64,000 nt of DNA from Streptomyces sp. SBT349 (lineage in GTDB: Bacteria > Actinomycetota > Actinomycetes > Streptomycetales > Streptomycetaceae), in contig NZ_LAVK01000001.1 in the NCBI RefSeq assembly GCF_001083795.1, positions 21,159-85,158 of the forward strand. The letters run 5' to 3'. The stretch's first letter is position 1. Each line of letters opens with the position of its first letter. Shown one piece after another: positions 43,872 through 54,457 of the stretch. The notes under the pieces are model-generated. The model was given only the letters and a program-made list of their open reading frames with translations, ran no database searches and had not been told where the DNA came from. The position numbers were made by a program, and so were the translations under genes.

Positions 43872-46064
43872 CTACCCCTGCACCGCGAGTACCAGGGGCA
43901 GCACCCGGGTGGCACCCGCGGCCCGCAGGAGCCGCGCGGCCACCGCCAGCGTCCACCCGGTGTCCGCGAAGTCGTCCACCAGCAGTACCGGCCCACCCGC
44001 CGCCTTGACCGCGTCCGCCAGCTCGGGTGCCAGGTGCAGGCCGGCGTGCAGGGCCTGCACACGGCGTGCGCTGTTGCTGCGCGCGGGCGCACCGTGAGCG
44101 TTGCCCACCGTGCCGAGCAGGGGCATGCGGCCGACGGCGGCGATCCGCTCGCCGAGCGAGTGCACCAACCGGGGGCGCGCGTGGGAGCCGACCGTCACCA
44201 CCCCGACCGGCCGCCCCCGCGCGTCGGGCGCCGACGCCGCCCAGCCGCCGGGCCCCTTGGCCCAGTCGGCGAGCACGGAGACCACCGCGTCGAGGACGTC
44301 GTCCGGCACCGCGCCGTCTCGGGCGCCAGGCGCGAGCAGGGGCCGCAGCCTGTTCCCCCAGCCGATGTCGGACAGCCGTCCCAACGCCCTTCCGGCCGCG
44401 GCCTGTTCGTCGGCGGCGATCTTTCCCTTGAGGTCGACCCCCACGCTGGGCAGGCCGGTCGGCCACATGCGGCGCGGCTCCAGAGGGATCCCCGGTCGGG
44501 CCAGCTCACCGCGGGCGGTCTCCACGGCCGCCGAGGAGACCTCCGCGCGGTGGGTGGACCCCGCGCAGTTGTCACAGCGACCGCAGGGAGCCGCCTCTTC
44601 GTCGTCCAGCTGCCTGCGGAGGAACTCCATCCGGCAGCCGGTCGTCGAAGCGTACTCGCGCATGGCCTGCTGCTCGATGTCGCGCTGCCGGGCGACACGG
44701 GCGTAGCGCTCGGCGTCGTACTCCCAGGGGGCGCCGGTCGCGGTCCAGCCGCGGCGCTCGCGGCGCACGGCGCCGTCCACGTCCAGCACCTTCAGCATCA
44801 TCTCCAGCCGCGAGCGCCGCAGTTCCACCTGGGGCTCCAGTGCCGGAAGTGACAGGGGCCTGTCCGCGGCGCCCAGGACCTGGAGGGCGCGCCGCACCTG
44901 CTCCTCGGGAGGGAAGGCCAGCGAGGCGAAGTACTTCCAGATGGCCTCGTCCTCGGGGCCCGGGAGCAGCAGCACATCGGCGTGGTCCACACCGCGCCCG
45001 GCCCGGCCCACCTGCTGGTAGTAGGCGATGGGCGAGGAGGGCGAGCCGAGGTGGACGACGAAGCCCAGGTCGGGCTTGTCGAAGCCCATGCCGAGCGCGG
45101 AGGTCGCCACCAGGGCCTTCACCCGGTTCGCCAGCAGGTCCTCCTCGGCGGCGAGCCGGTCCGCGTTCTCCATGCGGCCGGTGTAGGGCGTCACCCGGTG
45201 GCCACGGGCGGTGAGATAGCCGGAGACCTCTTCGGCCGCGGCGATCGTCAACGTGTAGACGATGCCCGAGCCCGGCAGCTGGTCGAGATGGCCGTCGAGC
45301 CAGGCGAGACGGTGCGCGGCGTCGGGCAGCCTGAGCACGGAGAGCCGCAGGCTCTCGCGCTCCAGCGGCCCCCGCAGGACCAGTGCCCCGGCCGTGTCGC
45401 CGCCGGTGCCGAGCTGCTCGGCGACATCGGCCGTGACCCGGGCGTTCGCGGTGGCGGTGGTGGCCAGCACCGGCACGCCGCCGGGCAGCTCGGCGAGGAG
45501 CGTGCGCAGGCGGCGGTAGTCGGGACGGAAGTCGTGCCCCCAGTCGGAGATGCAGTGGGCCTCGTCGACCACCAGCAGGCCGGTGGTCTCCGCGAGCCGG
45601 GGGAGCACATGGTCGCGGAAGTCCGGGTTGTTCAGCCGCTCGGGGCTCACGAGCAGCACGTCCACGGAGCCCTCGGCGACCTCCGACTGCACCGTCTCCC
45701 AGTCCTCGGCGTTGGCCGAGGTGATCGAACGGGCCTGGATGCCGGCCCGAGCGGCCGCCTCGATCTGGTTCCGCATGAGGGCGAGCAGGGGCGAGACGAT
45801 CACGGTCGGCCCCCTGCCGCGCTGCCGGAGCAGGGCCGTGGCCACGAAGTAGACCGCGGACTTCCCCCAGCCGGTGCGCTGTACCACCAGGGTCCGTCTC
45901 CGCTCGGCGACGAGCGCGTGGATGGCTCGCCACTGGTCCGCGCGGAGCCGGGCCGTGCCGTCGGCGTCCCCGACGAGGCGGACGAGCACGGCGTCGGCCT
46001 CGGCCCGCAGGTCCGGGTCGTCCGGGGGTGGAGGCGGGGCGTGACCCGCGGTTGGCTGTCGCAT
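43872..46064 (-). CDS. recQ: RecQ helicase fused to a phosphoribosyltransferase-like domain
   Basis: RecQ-family DNA helicase with an unusual C-terminal domain, about 730 residues. The helicase core has QRTGWGKSAVYFVATALLRQ (Walker A), VDEAHCISDWGHDFRPDYR, ATTATANARVT, ATSALGMGFDKPDLGFVVHL and QQVGRAGRGVD. The zinc-binding region is YASTTGCRMEFLRRQL with APCGRCDNC. In place of a standard HRDC end, the last 200 residues include GPVLLVDDFADTGWTLAVAA, the PRPP-binding signature of phosphoribosyltransferases (ComF-like). A TTG at 46076 is an alternative start. The promoter region shares a DnaA box with the divergent gene. Confidence 0.92.
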   Translation of the reverse strand: MRQPTAGHAPPPPPDDPDLRAEADAVLVRLVGDADGTARLRADQWRAIHALVAERRRTLVVQRTGWGKSAVYFVATALLRQRGRGPTVIVSPLLALMRNQIEAAARAGIQARSITSANAEDWETVQSEVAEGSVDVLLVSPERLNNPDFRDHVLPRLAETTGLLVVDEAHCISDWGHDFRPDYRRLRTLLAELPGGVPVLATTATANARVTADVAEQLGTGGDTAGALVLRGPLERESLRLSVLRLPDAAHRLAWLDGHLDQLPGSGIVYTLTIAAAEEVSGYLTARGHRVTPYTGRMENADRLAAEEDLLANRVKALVATSALGMGFDKPDLGFVVHLGSPSSPIAYYQQVGRAGRGVDHADVLLLPGPEDEAIWKYFASLAFPPEEQVRRALQVLGAADRPLSLPALEPQVELRRSRLEMMLKVLDVDGAVRRERRGWTATGAPWEYDAERYARVARQRDIEQQAMREYASTTGCRMEFLRRQLDDEEAAPCGRCDNCAGSTHRAEVSSAAVETARGELARPGIPLEPRRMWPTGLPSVGVDLKGKIAADEQAAAGRALGRLSDIGWGNRLRPLLAPGARDGAVPDDVLDAVVSVLADWAKGPGGWAASAPDARGRPVGVVTVGSHARPRLVHSLGERIAAVGRMPLLGTVGNAHGAPARSNSARRVQALHAGLHLAPELADAVKAAGGPVLLVDDFADTGWTLAVAARLLRAAGATRVLPLVLAVQG

Positions 46065-46107
46065 GCCCCCATGCAAGCCGATCGAGGGGGGTGGCCGCGA
46101 ATCCGCC

Positions 46108-46116
46108 TGTGGATAA
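46108..46116 (-). promoter_or_regulatory. DnaA box (TTATCCACA), recQ-proximal
   Basis: TGTGGATAA on the plus strand, i.e. TTATCCACA on the minus strand, a perfect consensus DnaA box, 44 nt before the recQ start. Confidence 0.6.
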
Positions 46117-46155
46117 CCCGGTCATTCTTATGACTCTCCGATCTGCGACGTTATC

Positions 46156-46164
46156 TGTGGATAA
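46156..46164 (-). promoter_or_regulatory. DnaA box (TTATCCACA), DUF4192-proximal
   Basis: Second identical 9-mer in the same orientation, 48 bp from the first and 42 nt before the DUF4192 gene. Confidence 0.6.
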
Positions 46165-46205
46165 CTCACGACGCGGATCGGGCGATTACCGGCATCCTTC
46201 CTCGC

Positions 46206-47357
46206 ATGACACACCACAGCGAATCCGCGGCCGACCTGGCGACCACCGAGAATCGGGTCACCCTCCGGGGGGCCGCCGATCTGGCCGACGCCCTGCCCTA
46301 TCTGCTGGGTTACCACCCGGACGACTCGCTCGTCCTCGTCGCGCTGCACGGGCCGGACGGCCGCGTCGGCGGCCGTATCCGCGCCGACATCCCGCGAGAC
46401 CCCGCCGCCTGGGACGAGACGGCGGATCAGATGGCCGCCCGCCTCGTCGACACCCAGGCCCTGTCCGGCCCCCGGCCCGACGCGGCGATCGTCTATGTGT
46501 GCCAGGAGCCTCCCGAGGGTGTGGAGGCCCGCGAGGTCATGGAGCGGCTGCGGCCCCTCGCCCAGCGTCTGCGCACCGCGTGCGGCGCCCTGGAGGTGCC
46601 GGTGTACGAGGCGATCTACCTGGCGGGCGACCGGTGCTGGTCCTACCTGTGCCTGGCCTCCGGCTGCTGTTCCGGCGAGGGGAAGTCCCTGCCCGAGAGC
46701 GGGACTTCGCCGATGGCGGCGGCGGCCACCTACGCGGGCATCCAGATCCGCGGCTCCCTGCGCGAGATGGGGCGGCGGCTCGATCCGCTGGGTGAGCCCA
46801 TCGCCTCCTGCCAGGTCGGTGCCTTCGACGCCGTGGCGAAGGAGCTCTTCCCCCGGATGCTCGGCGGCGGTCCCGACGCCAAGGTGGTCAAGGGCGAGAC
46901 GCTCCGGCTCGCGGAGCGACTCCAGAGCCGTTTCCGCAGGAGCACGCCCCCGGCCGGGGCCGGAGGGGAGGAGTCCGATGCACTGGACGACACCCTGCTC
47001 TCCTCCGACGAGGCCGCCCGTCTCGCCCTCGGCCTTCAGGACCGCGGCGCAAGGGATGTGGTCGCCGAGTGGATGGAGGGCCCGGAGGGTCCGCCGGCCC
47101 TGCGCCTGTGGCGGGCACTGTCCCGGCGCTGCATCGGGGAATTCGCCGAGTACGGCACCGCGCCGCTGACTCTCGTGGGGTGGGTTGCCTGGTCCCTGGG
47201 GGACGACGCCGAGGCCCGTGTGGCACTGGGCAGGGCACTGGAGAGAGATCCCGGTTACCTCTTCGCCAGGCTGCTTCACCAGGGCTGCAACGGAGGCACC
47301 AGCCCGGAGGCGCTGCGCCGCTTTCTGCGGGGCCAGCGGGCTGCCCGATCGCGCTGA
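46206..47357 (+). CDS. DUF4192 domain protein
   Basis: A 383-residue cytoplasmic protein of the actinobacterial DUF4192 family. The family start is clear: [33 protein letters not shown] and [12 protein letters not shown] middle segment has [18 protein letters not shown] with three nearby cysteines. A C-terminal helical region resembles a single TPR ([40 protein letters not shown]). No function is established; the location beside recQ with shared DnaA boxes hints at a replication or cell-cycle link, which is inference only. Confidence 0.85.
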   Translation: MTHHSESAADLATTENRVTLRGAADLADALPYLLGYHPDDSLVLVALHGPDGRVGGRIRADIPRDPAAWDETADQMAARLVDTQALSGPRPDAAIVYVCQEPPEGVEAREVMERLRPLAQRLRTACGALEVPVYEAIYLAGDRCWSYLCLASGCCSGEGKSLPESGTSPMAAAATYAGIQIRGSLREMGRRLDPLGEPIASCQVGAFDAVAKELFPRMLGGGPDAKVVKGETLRLAERLQSRFRRSTPPAGAGGEESDALDDTLLSSDEAARLALGLQDRGARDVVAEWMEGPEGPPALRLWRALSRRCIGEFAEYGTAPLTLVGWVAWSLGDDAEARVALGRALERDPGYLFARLLHQGCNGGTSPEALRRFLRGQRAARSR

Positions 47358-47376
47358 TTACGGTGATCGGGACCCC

Positions 47377-47382
47377 TATGAT
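47377..47382 (+). promoter_or_regulatory. -10 box of a probable leaderless promoter
   Basis: TATGAT, a near-consensus -10 hexamer, ends 6 nt before the ATG at 47389. Confidence 0.6.
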
Positions 47383-47388
47383 CACGAC

Positions 47389-48129
47389 ATGCCCTACGAC
47401 CCCTCGGAGTTCCCGCCGTTCGCCGTCACCGTCGATCTGGTCGTGCTCACGGTCCGGCAGCACGCGTTGTGCGCACTCACCGTGCGCCGGGGCGAGGAGC
47501 CGTTCCGCGGACAGTGGGCACTCCCCGGTGGTTTTGTGCGGGCCGAGGAGGACCTGGCCTCCGCCGCCGCTCGCGAACTGGCCGAGGAGACCGGGCTGCG
47601 GGCCCAGGACGCGGACAGCCGTCCCGCCGACGCCCATCTCGAACAGCTCGCCACCTATGGCGATCCGTCCCGGGATCCCCGGATGCGGGTGGTCAGCGTC
47701 GCGCATCTCGCCCTCGCCCCCGATCTTCCGGCCCCCACCCCGGGCGGAGATGCGGGCGGCGCGCGGTGGATGCCGGTCAGTCGGCTGCTCGAGCGTCCGG
47801 ACGGGGCGCCGGAGGAGGGGCTGGCCTTCGACCACGCGCGGATCCTGGGCGACGGTGTCGAGCGCGCGCGCTCGAAGATCGAATACTCCTCGCTGGCCAC
47901 GGCCTTCTGTCCGGCCGAGTTCACCGTGGGAGAGCTTCGCCGGGTCTACGAGGCGGTGTGGGGCGTCGCTCTCGACCCGAGGAACTTCCATCGCAAGGTC
48001 ACGGGCACCCCCGGCTTCCTGGTGCCCGTCGGGGGAACGACGACGCGTCAGGGCGGGCGTCCCGCCCAGCTCTTCAGGGCGGGCGGAGCGACGGTGCTCA
48101 ATCCCCCGATGCTGCGCCCCGAGGTCTGA
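47389..48129 (+). CDS. Nudix protein with C-terminal winged helix (NrtR-like)
   Basis: A 246-residue protein with an N-terminal Nudix domain and a C-terminal winged-helix-like region, the arrangement of NrtR regulators of NAD metabolism. The Nudix box is complete at about residues 47-70: [20 protein letters not shown] then ETGL, so hydrolysis of ADP-ribose-type substrates remains possible. The C-terminal part has [35 protein letters not shown] and [10 protein letters not shown]. It may be a hydrolase, a regulator, or both. No NAD gene is adjacent. The promoter box TATGAT suggests a leaderless mRNA. Confidence 0.85.
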   Translation: MPYDPSEFPPFAVTVDLVVLTVRQHALCALTVRRGEEPFRGQWALPGGFVRAEEDLASAAARELAEETGLRAQDADSRPADAHLEQLATYGDPSRDPRMRVVSVAHLALAPDLPAPTPGGDAGGARWMPVSRLLERPDGAPEEGLAFDHARILGDGVERARSKIEYSSLATAFCPAEFTVGELRRVYEAVWGVALDPRNFHRKVTGTPGFLVPVGGTTTRQGGRPAQLFRAGGATVLNPPMLRPEV

Positions 48130-48225
48130 CCTTCGATCGTTGTCGTCCGACAACACCCGCGCGTTGCCCAGAAAATCTGATATGTCCCGTTATCGTGCCA
48201 GGGTGCGCGATCAACGGGAGCAGCG

Positions 48226-50013
48226 ATGATCCAGGCCATCGGACTCACCAGCGCGTCTCGGCGCGGCCGACCGCCAGCCGTTGACGATCTCACCTTCGAA
48301 GCCCGCCCCGGCGCCGTCACCGTGCTGCTCGGTCCCTCCGGAGCGGGGAAGTCCACCGCGCTGCGGCTGATGCTCCAGCTCACTCCGGGGCGCGGCGTGG
48401 CCCTGCTCCGGGGGCGGCCGCTGTCGCGGGTGCCGCATCCCGCGCGAGAGGTCGGCGTTCTCCTCGGCGATGTCGCCGGTCACCCGGGGCGCACCGCGCT
48501 CGGGCACCTGCGGATGCTGGCCGCCGCGGCGGGAGTGCCGGGCGGCCGCGCAGAGGACGTGCTGGAGGTGGTGGGGCTCAGCGGGCTCGCCGATCAGCGG
48601 CTCGGCCGCTTCTCGCAGGGCATGGACCGTCGCCTCGGTCTCGCCGTCGCGCTGCTCGGAGATCCGCACACCCTGGTCCTCGACGAGCCGGAGCGGGGAC
48701 TCTCGCCGCGCGAGACGGCCTGGCTCCATGGGCTGCTGCACGGCTTCGCCGGGCAGGGCGGTGCCGTGCTGGTCACCGGCCGACTCCCCGAGGAGACGGC
48801 CCGGTTCGCCGATCGCGTGGTCAGCCTGGAGGCTGGGCGGCTCGTCGCGGACCAGACGGCCGAGGACTTCACCCGCACCCGGCTGCGTCCCCGCGTCGCG
48901 GTCCGCACCCCGCACGCGGACCGCCTCACCGCCGCGCTCACCCGGGAGTTCCGGGGGGCGGACCGGCCCGCGGACGAGGGCCCAGTGGAGGTGGTGCGGG
49001 AGTCGGGCAGCAGGCTCTCGGTGTTCGGCAGCTCCTGCGCGGTGGTCGGGGAGATCGCCTACCAGCAGCGGGTCGTGATCCACCAACTCGCCGACGAGGT
49101 CGGCGACTGCGGGGACCGGGCGAAGGCCGGGCCGCTGCACCGGGCCGACGGGCGTCAGGCGGAGGGTCCCGTTCCGGCGCCGATCAAGCCGCTCGTCCCG
49201 GCGGGAGCCGAGGCGGCGCTGCCCCCGCGGCTCCCGGCCCTGCCGCCCCCGGGGCCGAGCTGGCCCGTCCGCTACGAACTGCGTCGGTTGGCCGGGCTCC
49301 GCACCGCCTGGTGGCTGATGGCCGCCGCACTGCTGGCCGGTCTGGTGACCGCGCTCGCCCTCGCCCCGACGGGCCCGCGCCCCGCCGAGCGCGCGCTCAC
49401 CGGTTGGGCCGAGCCGCTTCCGCTGCCGCCGGTCGCGATCGTGGCCGGAGTGCTGGGCGCGCTCGCGTTCGGACAGGAGTTCCGTTATCCGGCGCTGACG
49501 CCGTCGCGCGTGCCCGTGCCCCGGCGGCTGTCCCTGCTCACCGGCAAGCTCGTGGTCTCGGCCACCGCCGCGCTGCTGCTGTGCTGCGCCGCCGTCACCG
49601 TCAACTCCACATCGTTCACGCTCCTGTTCGGGCAGGACGTGCCGGTGGAGGGCTCCTGGGAGATCGCGCTGCTGGGCACGGCCGCGCTCTCCGTCGGCTG
49701 TGCCTGGTCCGGGTTGCTCGCCGCCGGGATCTTCCGTTCCACGCTGGTCGGGCTCGCCGCCGTGGCGGCCGTGCCCCTGGCGCTGGCGCCGGCGCTGCGG
49801 GCGCTGCTCGACGGCCGGACCGGCCCCTCCCTCGACGGACTGCCGGGCCGGGTACACGCGTTGACCTCGCTTCCGTTCCCTTCCGGAGTCGATCGTTGGT
49901 TGTCCGCAAGCGCACATCTCGCGTCCCAGCCGATCGGCTGGGCCCTGGGTCTCTCCCTGGCTGTGCTCCTGTGCGGATATGCCCTCGTCAGCCTGCGCAA
50001 CGGGGTGCGCTGA
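48226..50013 (+). CDS. ABC transporter ATPase fused to a membrane domain
   Basis: A 595-residue ABC-2-type exporter half in one chain. The ATPase domain (1-215) has LLGPSGAGKSTALRLML, Walker B TLVLDEPERGLSPRE and a degenerate signature GRFSQGMDRRLGLAVAL instead of LSGGQ. The typical switch histidine is replaced by VLVTGRLPEETARF. A linker of about 130 residues is Pro/Ala-rich. The C-terminal half has about six helices (WWLMAAALLAGLVTALALA, VAIVAGVLGALAFGQEFRYP, LVVSATAALLLCCAAV). The gene lies just before whiH in Streptomyces genomes. The substrate is unknown; the altered signature makes ATP turnover uncertain. Confidence 0.85.
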   Translation: MIQAIGLTSASRRGRPPAVDDLTFEARPGAVTVLLGPSGAGKSTALRLMLQLTPGRGVALLRGRPLSRVPHPAREVGVLLGDVAGHPGRTALGHLRMLAAAAGVPGGRAEDVLEVVGLSGLADQRLGRFSQGMDRRLGLAVALLGDPHTLVLDEPERGLSPRETAWLHGLLHGFAGQGGAVLVTGRLPEETARFADRVVSLEAGRLVADQTAEDFTRTRLRPRVAVRTPHADRLTAALTREFRGADRPADEGPVEVVRESGSRLSVFGSSCAVVGEIAYQQRVVIHQLADEVGDCGDRAKAGPLHRADGRQAEGPVPAPIKPLVPAGAEAALPPRLPALPPPGPSWPVRYELRRLAGLRTAWWLMAAALLAGLVTALALAPTGPRPAERALTGWAEPLPLPPVAIVAGVLGALAFGQEFRYPALTPSRVPVPRRLSLLTGKLVVSATAALLLCCAAVTVNSTSFTLLFGQDVPVEGSWEIALLGTAALSVGCAWSGLLAAGIFRSTLVGLAAVAAVPLALAPALRALLDGRTGPSLDGLPGRVHALTSLPFPSGVDRWLSASAHLASQPIGWALGLSLAVLLCGYALVSLRNGVR

Positions 50014-50123
50014 GCGCCGGCGCGGGCCCGGGACGCGCGCGCCTCCCGGAGGCGTTCTGCCCCCAACACCCGCCTCCCCTGTCCGCATTGCGCAACACAA
50101 GACCATTTGCTTCCGGTTAGGCG

Positions 50124-50148
50124 TCAATTATGCAGGAGTCGCCGATCA
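50124..50148 (+). promoter_or_regulatory. Candidate WhiG-dependent promoter of whiH
   Basis: TCAA at 50124-50127 and GCCGATCA at 50141-50148 resemble the WhiG/FliA consensus TAAA-N15-GCCGATAA. The -10 matches 7 of 8; the spacer is shorter than usual at 13. whiH is known to depend on WhiG in S. coelicolor. Confidence 0.5.
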
Positions 50149-50211
50149 CCCTTTCGTGTGCTTTTCACCAAAGACCTCAAGGTGCCCACGAGGGCCGCCG
50201 ACAAAGGAGGC

Positions 50212-51135
50212 GTGACTACCCTTGCGCACTCGATGATGACCGCCACTCGCTCCGCCGACTCCGGCCCCGCCGGACGGGGCGAGTTCGACCGCTACTCCTA
50301 CGCCGAGTCCACCGGCGCCGCCCGCATCACCAACGCCCCGGCCTGGGACGGCGACTCGGACATGGGCCGCGTCGGCCGCCGGGCGGCCGGCAGCCGGGGC
50401 CGTGGCCTCCATGGCCAACTCGTTCAGCAGCTCGGGCAGATGATCGTCTCCGGCGACCTCGGCGCCGACCGCCCACTGGTCCCCGAGGAGATCGGCCAGC
50501 GTTTCGAGGTCTCCCGCACCGTCGTCCGTGAGTCCCTGCGCGTCCTCGAGGCCAAGGGTCTCGTGAGCGCCCGCCCGAACGTGGGCACGCGCGTCAGGCC
50601 CGTGGGCGACTGGAACCTGCTCGACCCCGACATCATCGAGTGGCGCGCCTTCGGCCCGCAGCGCGAGGACCAGCGTCGCGAGCTGTCCGAGCTGCGTCAC
50701 ACGATCGAGCCGCTGGCCGCCAGGCTCGCCGCCGTGGACACCCCCGAGGACGTGCGGCAGCGCCTCGGCGACATGGTCGACATCATGACCCACACCCTCG
50801 GTCAGGGTGACACCCTCACGTTCTCGCGCGCCGACGCCGAGTTCCACGGCCTGCTGCTCCAGGCCGCGGGGAACCGGATGCTGGAGCACCTCTCCGGCAT
50901 CGTGGCCTCGGCCCTCCAGGTCTCGGGCGGAGCCGCCTCCGGCTGCGAGCACCCGACCGAGGCGTCCGTCGCCGTGCATCAGCGGATCGTGGACGCCGTC
51001 TCGGCCGGTGAGCCCGTCGCCGCCGAGACCGCGATGCGGCACCTGCTGACCGCGCCCTCCGAGCCCCAGGCCCCCGCCGGCGGACCTGCGGCGGCCGGGT
51101 CCGATCATGTGGTTCCGGCTCCGCGCGAGCACTGA
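50212..51135 (+). CDS. whiH: Sporulation transcription factor WhiH (GntR/FadR family)
   Basis: Autoregulatory GntR-family repressor/activator required for sporulation septation in aerial hyphae; 307 residues. The GTG at 50212 has AAAGGAGG immediately upstream, and the start (MTTLAHSMMTATRSADSG) matches the WhiH N-terminus. After an 85-residue extension comes the winged helix HGQLVQQLGQMIVSGDL, PEEIGQRFEVSRTVVRESLR, ARPNVGTRVRP. The FadR-type C-terminal ligand domain follows, with likely metal-binding residues in SRADAEFHGLLLQAAGN and AVHQRIVDAV. The placement directly before hrdB confirms the identity. Confidence 0.95.
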   Translation: MTTLAHSMMTATRSADSGPAGRGEFDRYSYAESTGAARITNAPAWDGDSDMGRVGRRAAGSRGRGLHGQLVQQLGQMIVSGDLGADRPLVPEEIGQRFEVSRTVVRESLRVLEAKGLVSARPNVGTRVRPVGDWNLLDPDIIEWRAFGPQREDQRRELSELRHTIEPLAARLAAVDTPEDVRQRLGDMVDIMTHTLGQGDTLTFSRADAEFHGLLLQAAGNRMLEHLSGIVASALQVSGGAASGCEHPTEASVAVHQRIVDAVSAGEPVAAETAMRHLLTAPSEPQAPAGGPAAAGSDHVVPAPREH

Positions 51136-51153
51136 TACGGCGCGGACCAGGGT

Positions 51154-51188
51154 GTCGCCGGGGCCGGTCCGGGCAGGGCTCCGGCGAC
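51154..51188 (+). terminator. Possible terminator after whiH
   Basis: GTCGCCGG (51154-51161) pairs with CCGGCGAC (51181-51188) across a 19-nt loop, followed by GCTTCT. It is short compared with the other hairpins in the window. Confidence 0.4.
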
Positions 51189-51417
51189 GCTTCTGCTCCG
51201 GCCCGCTACAGTCGAGCGTGCGGTGTGACTCGGGACACGCGAAAGCTGCGTAACGCTTCGGGGACCAGCGCGATGATTCAAGAGGTGGCAGCAGCGGCCG
51301 GACCAGTAGTCCGCCGCGGCTCCGCCGCAGCCGTCGGCTCACCCCGCCGTCGGTGACCGGTCCCGTCCGCTTCGGGCTGGGCCTCAAGCCGTTCCCTGAG
51401 TTTCCGAGAGGTTGTTC

Positions 51418-53046
<1,629 letters not shown>

Positions 53047-53094
53047 GGCACATCCGGGCTGAGGAACGCCGCGGGCCCCCGGGCACCGCGCACA

Positions 53095-53140
53095 GGCGAC
53101 GGCCGCGGGCGCTCTCCGGATGCGCACCGCGGCCGTCGCC
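53095..53140 (+). terminator. Terminator after hrdB
   Basis: A perfect 14-bp stem (53095-53108 with 53127-53140), extendable by an inner GCGC pair around a bulged A, about 50 nt after the hrdB stop. Confidence 0.75.
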
Positions 53141-53184
53141 ATGACGCTGGGTGGTGAGACGACCCCGTACGGTCTGGAGCCCTC

Positions 53185-54162
53185 ATGCGTCGCCCGTCCC
53201 GGCCGCTGTTCACAGCCCTGCTGCTCGTGCTCCCCGCGGCCCTGCCGCCGACGTACTCCCTCGCGGCCGGGGCGGCGGTCGTCGGCGGCGATCCGGCGCG
53301 GGTCGCCGACCATCCGTGGGCGGTGGCCCTGGGCAGCCGTGAGCTCTTCGGGCCCGAGCGGGCCGGGCAGTTCTGCGGCGGGGCGGTGGTCGGCCCACGC
53401 ACCGTGGTCACGGCCGCTCACTGTCTGCGCCGTCCGGTGGGCGGCACCACCCCGGAGCGGGCCGCCGACCTGGCGGTGATCGCCGGACGCGACGAGCTCT
53501 CGGGCCCCGGAGGGCGGGAGGTGCCGGTGGTGGCGGTGCGGGTCAGCTCCGGCTATGACCAGCGGACGCACGCGGGGGATCTGGCGCTGCTGACGCTCGC
53601 CGCCGAGCTTCCCCCGGAAGACGTCATCCGTCCGGTGTCCGATGCTGACGATCCGGTCTACGCGCCGGGAACACCCGCCCGCGTCTTCGGCTGGGGGGAC
53701 ACCGGTGACGGCGCGTATGCGCGGGGGCTGAGGGCGGCGGGGGTGCGGCTGATGGACGCGGCCGCCTGTGAGCGCGCCTACGCGGGCGCCGAGAGTGCCC
53801 CCTTCGACGCCCGCTGGATGGTGTGCGCGGCCGCTCCCGAGGGCGGCAGGGACGCCTGCCAGGGGGACAGCGGTGGCCCGCTGGTGGCGCGAGGACGGCT
53901 GGTGGGCCTGGTCTCCTGGGGCGCGGGCTGCGGGGAACCGGGGCGCCCCGGCGTCTACACGCACGGGGCCGCGGTCGCCGAGCTGCTGGGCGACCAGGGG
54001 GATCAGGCGGATCAGGGGGGTCGAGCGGACCGGCCCGATCACGAAGAGCACGTCGGTCCCGGCTGGCATGTCGCCCCGGTGGGCCGGGCGGGCCGGGCCC
54101 GGTCGGGCGCCGGCCTGTTCCGACAAGGCCGCGGGCGGTCACCCGGGGTGGCGTGGAGGTGA
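53185..54162 (+). CDS. Secreted trypsin-like serine protease (S1A)
   Basis: Extracellular trypsin-type protease, 325 residues. A Sec signal peptide (RPLFTALLLVLPAALPPTYS) is followed by a very short propeptide and the mature start VVGGDPARVADHPWAVAL. The triad is in VTAAHCLRR, THAGDLALLTL and ACQGDSGGPLVA. The aspartate six residues before the catalytic Ser (RDACQGDSGG) predicts Arg/Lys specificity. Disulfide cysteines are at the usual chymotrypsin-fold positions. After the fold ends near VYTHGAAVAELL there is a tail of about 60 residues rich in Gly, Arg and Asp, whose role is unclear. It follows hrdB but has its own terminator-separated unit. Confidence 0.92.
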   Translation: MRRPSRPLFTALLLVLPAALPPTYSLAAGAAVVGGDPARVADHPWAVALGSRELFGPERAGQFCGGAVVGPRTVVTAAHCLRRPVGGTTPERAADLAVIAGRDELSGPGGREVPVVAVRVSSGYDQRTHAGDLALLTLAAELPPEDVIRPVSDADDPVYAPGTPARVFGWGDTGDGAYARGLRAAGVRLMDAAACERAYAGAESAPFDARWMVCAAAPEGGRDACQGDSGGPLVARGRLVGLVSWGAGCGEPGRPGVYTHGAAVAELLGDQGDQADQGGRADRPDHEEHVGPGWHVAPVGRAGRARSGAGLFRQGRGRSPGVAWR

Positions 54163-54226
54163 CCGCCCGACGTCCGGCGTGGGCGGCCGGACGGAGCCCG
54201 TCGGAGTCGAGACGCGAGACGTCAGA

Positions 54227-54457
54227 TCATCGTTCCTCGTCGTTGGCGGACGCGGGAGTAGCCGTCAGCTTCTCCGTCTCGTCCTGTATCTCGGCGGCGA
54301 TCTTCTTGAGCTCCGGCTCGAACTTGCGGCCGTGGTGGGCGCAGAACAGCAGCTCTCCGCCACTGATGAGGACCACGCGGAGGTACGCCTGGGCACCACA
54401 GCGATCGCAGCGGTCCCCAGCCGTCAGCGGGGTCGCGGGGGTCAGAACAGTAGTCAC
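54227..54457 (-). CDS. Small zinc-ribbon protein (DUF7455-like)
   Basis: A 76-residue protein from a GTG at 54457. The metal-binding pattern CDRCGAQAYLRVVLISGGEL with FCAHHGRKFEPEL (CxxC then CxxH) suggests one zinc site, followed by a charged helix KIAAEIQDETEKL. This small gene is conserved next to hrdB and parE in Streptomyces and has no known function. It is convergent with the protease gene. Confidence 0.85.
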   Translation of the reverse strand: MTTVLTPATPLTAGDRCDRCGAQAYLRVVLISGGELLFCAHHGRKFEPELKKIAAEIQDETEKLTATPASANDEER

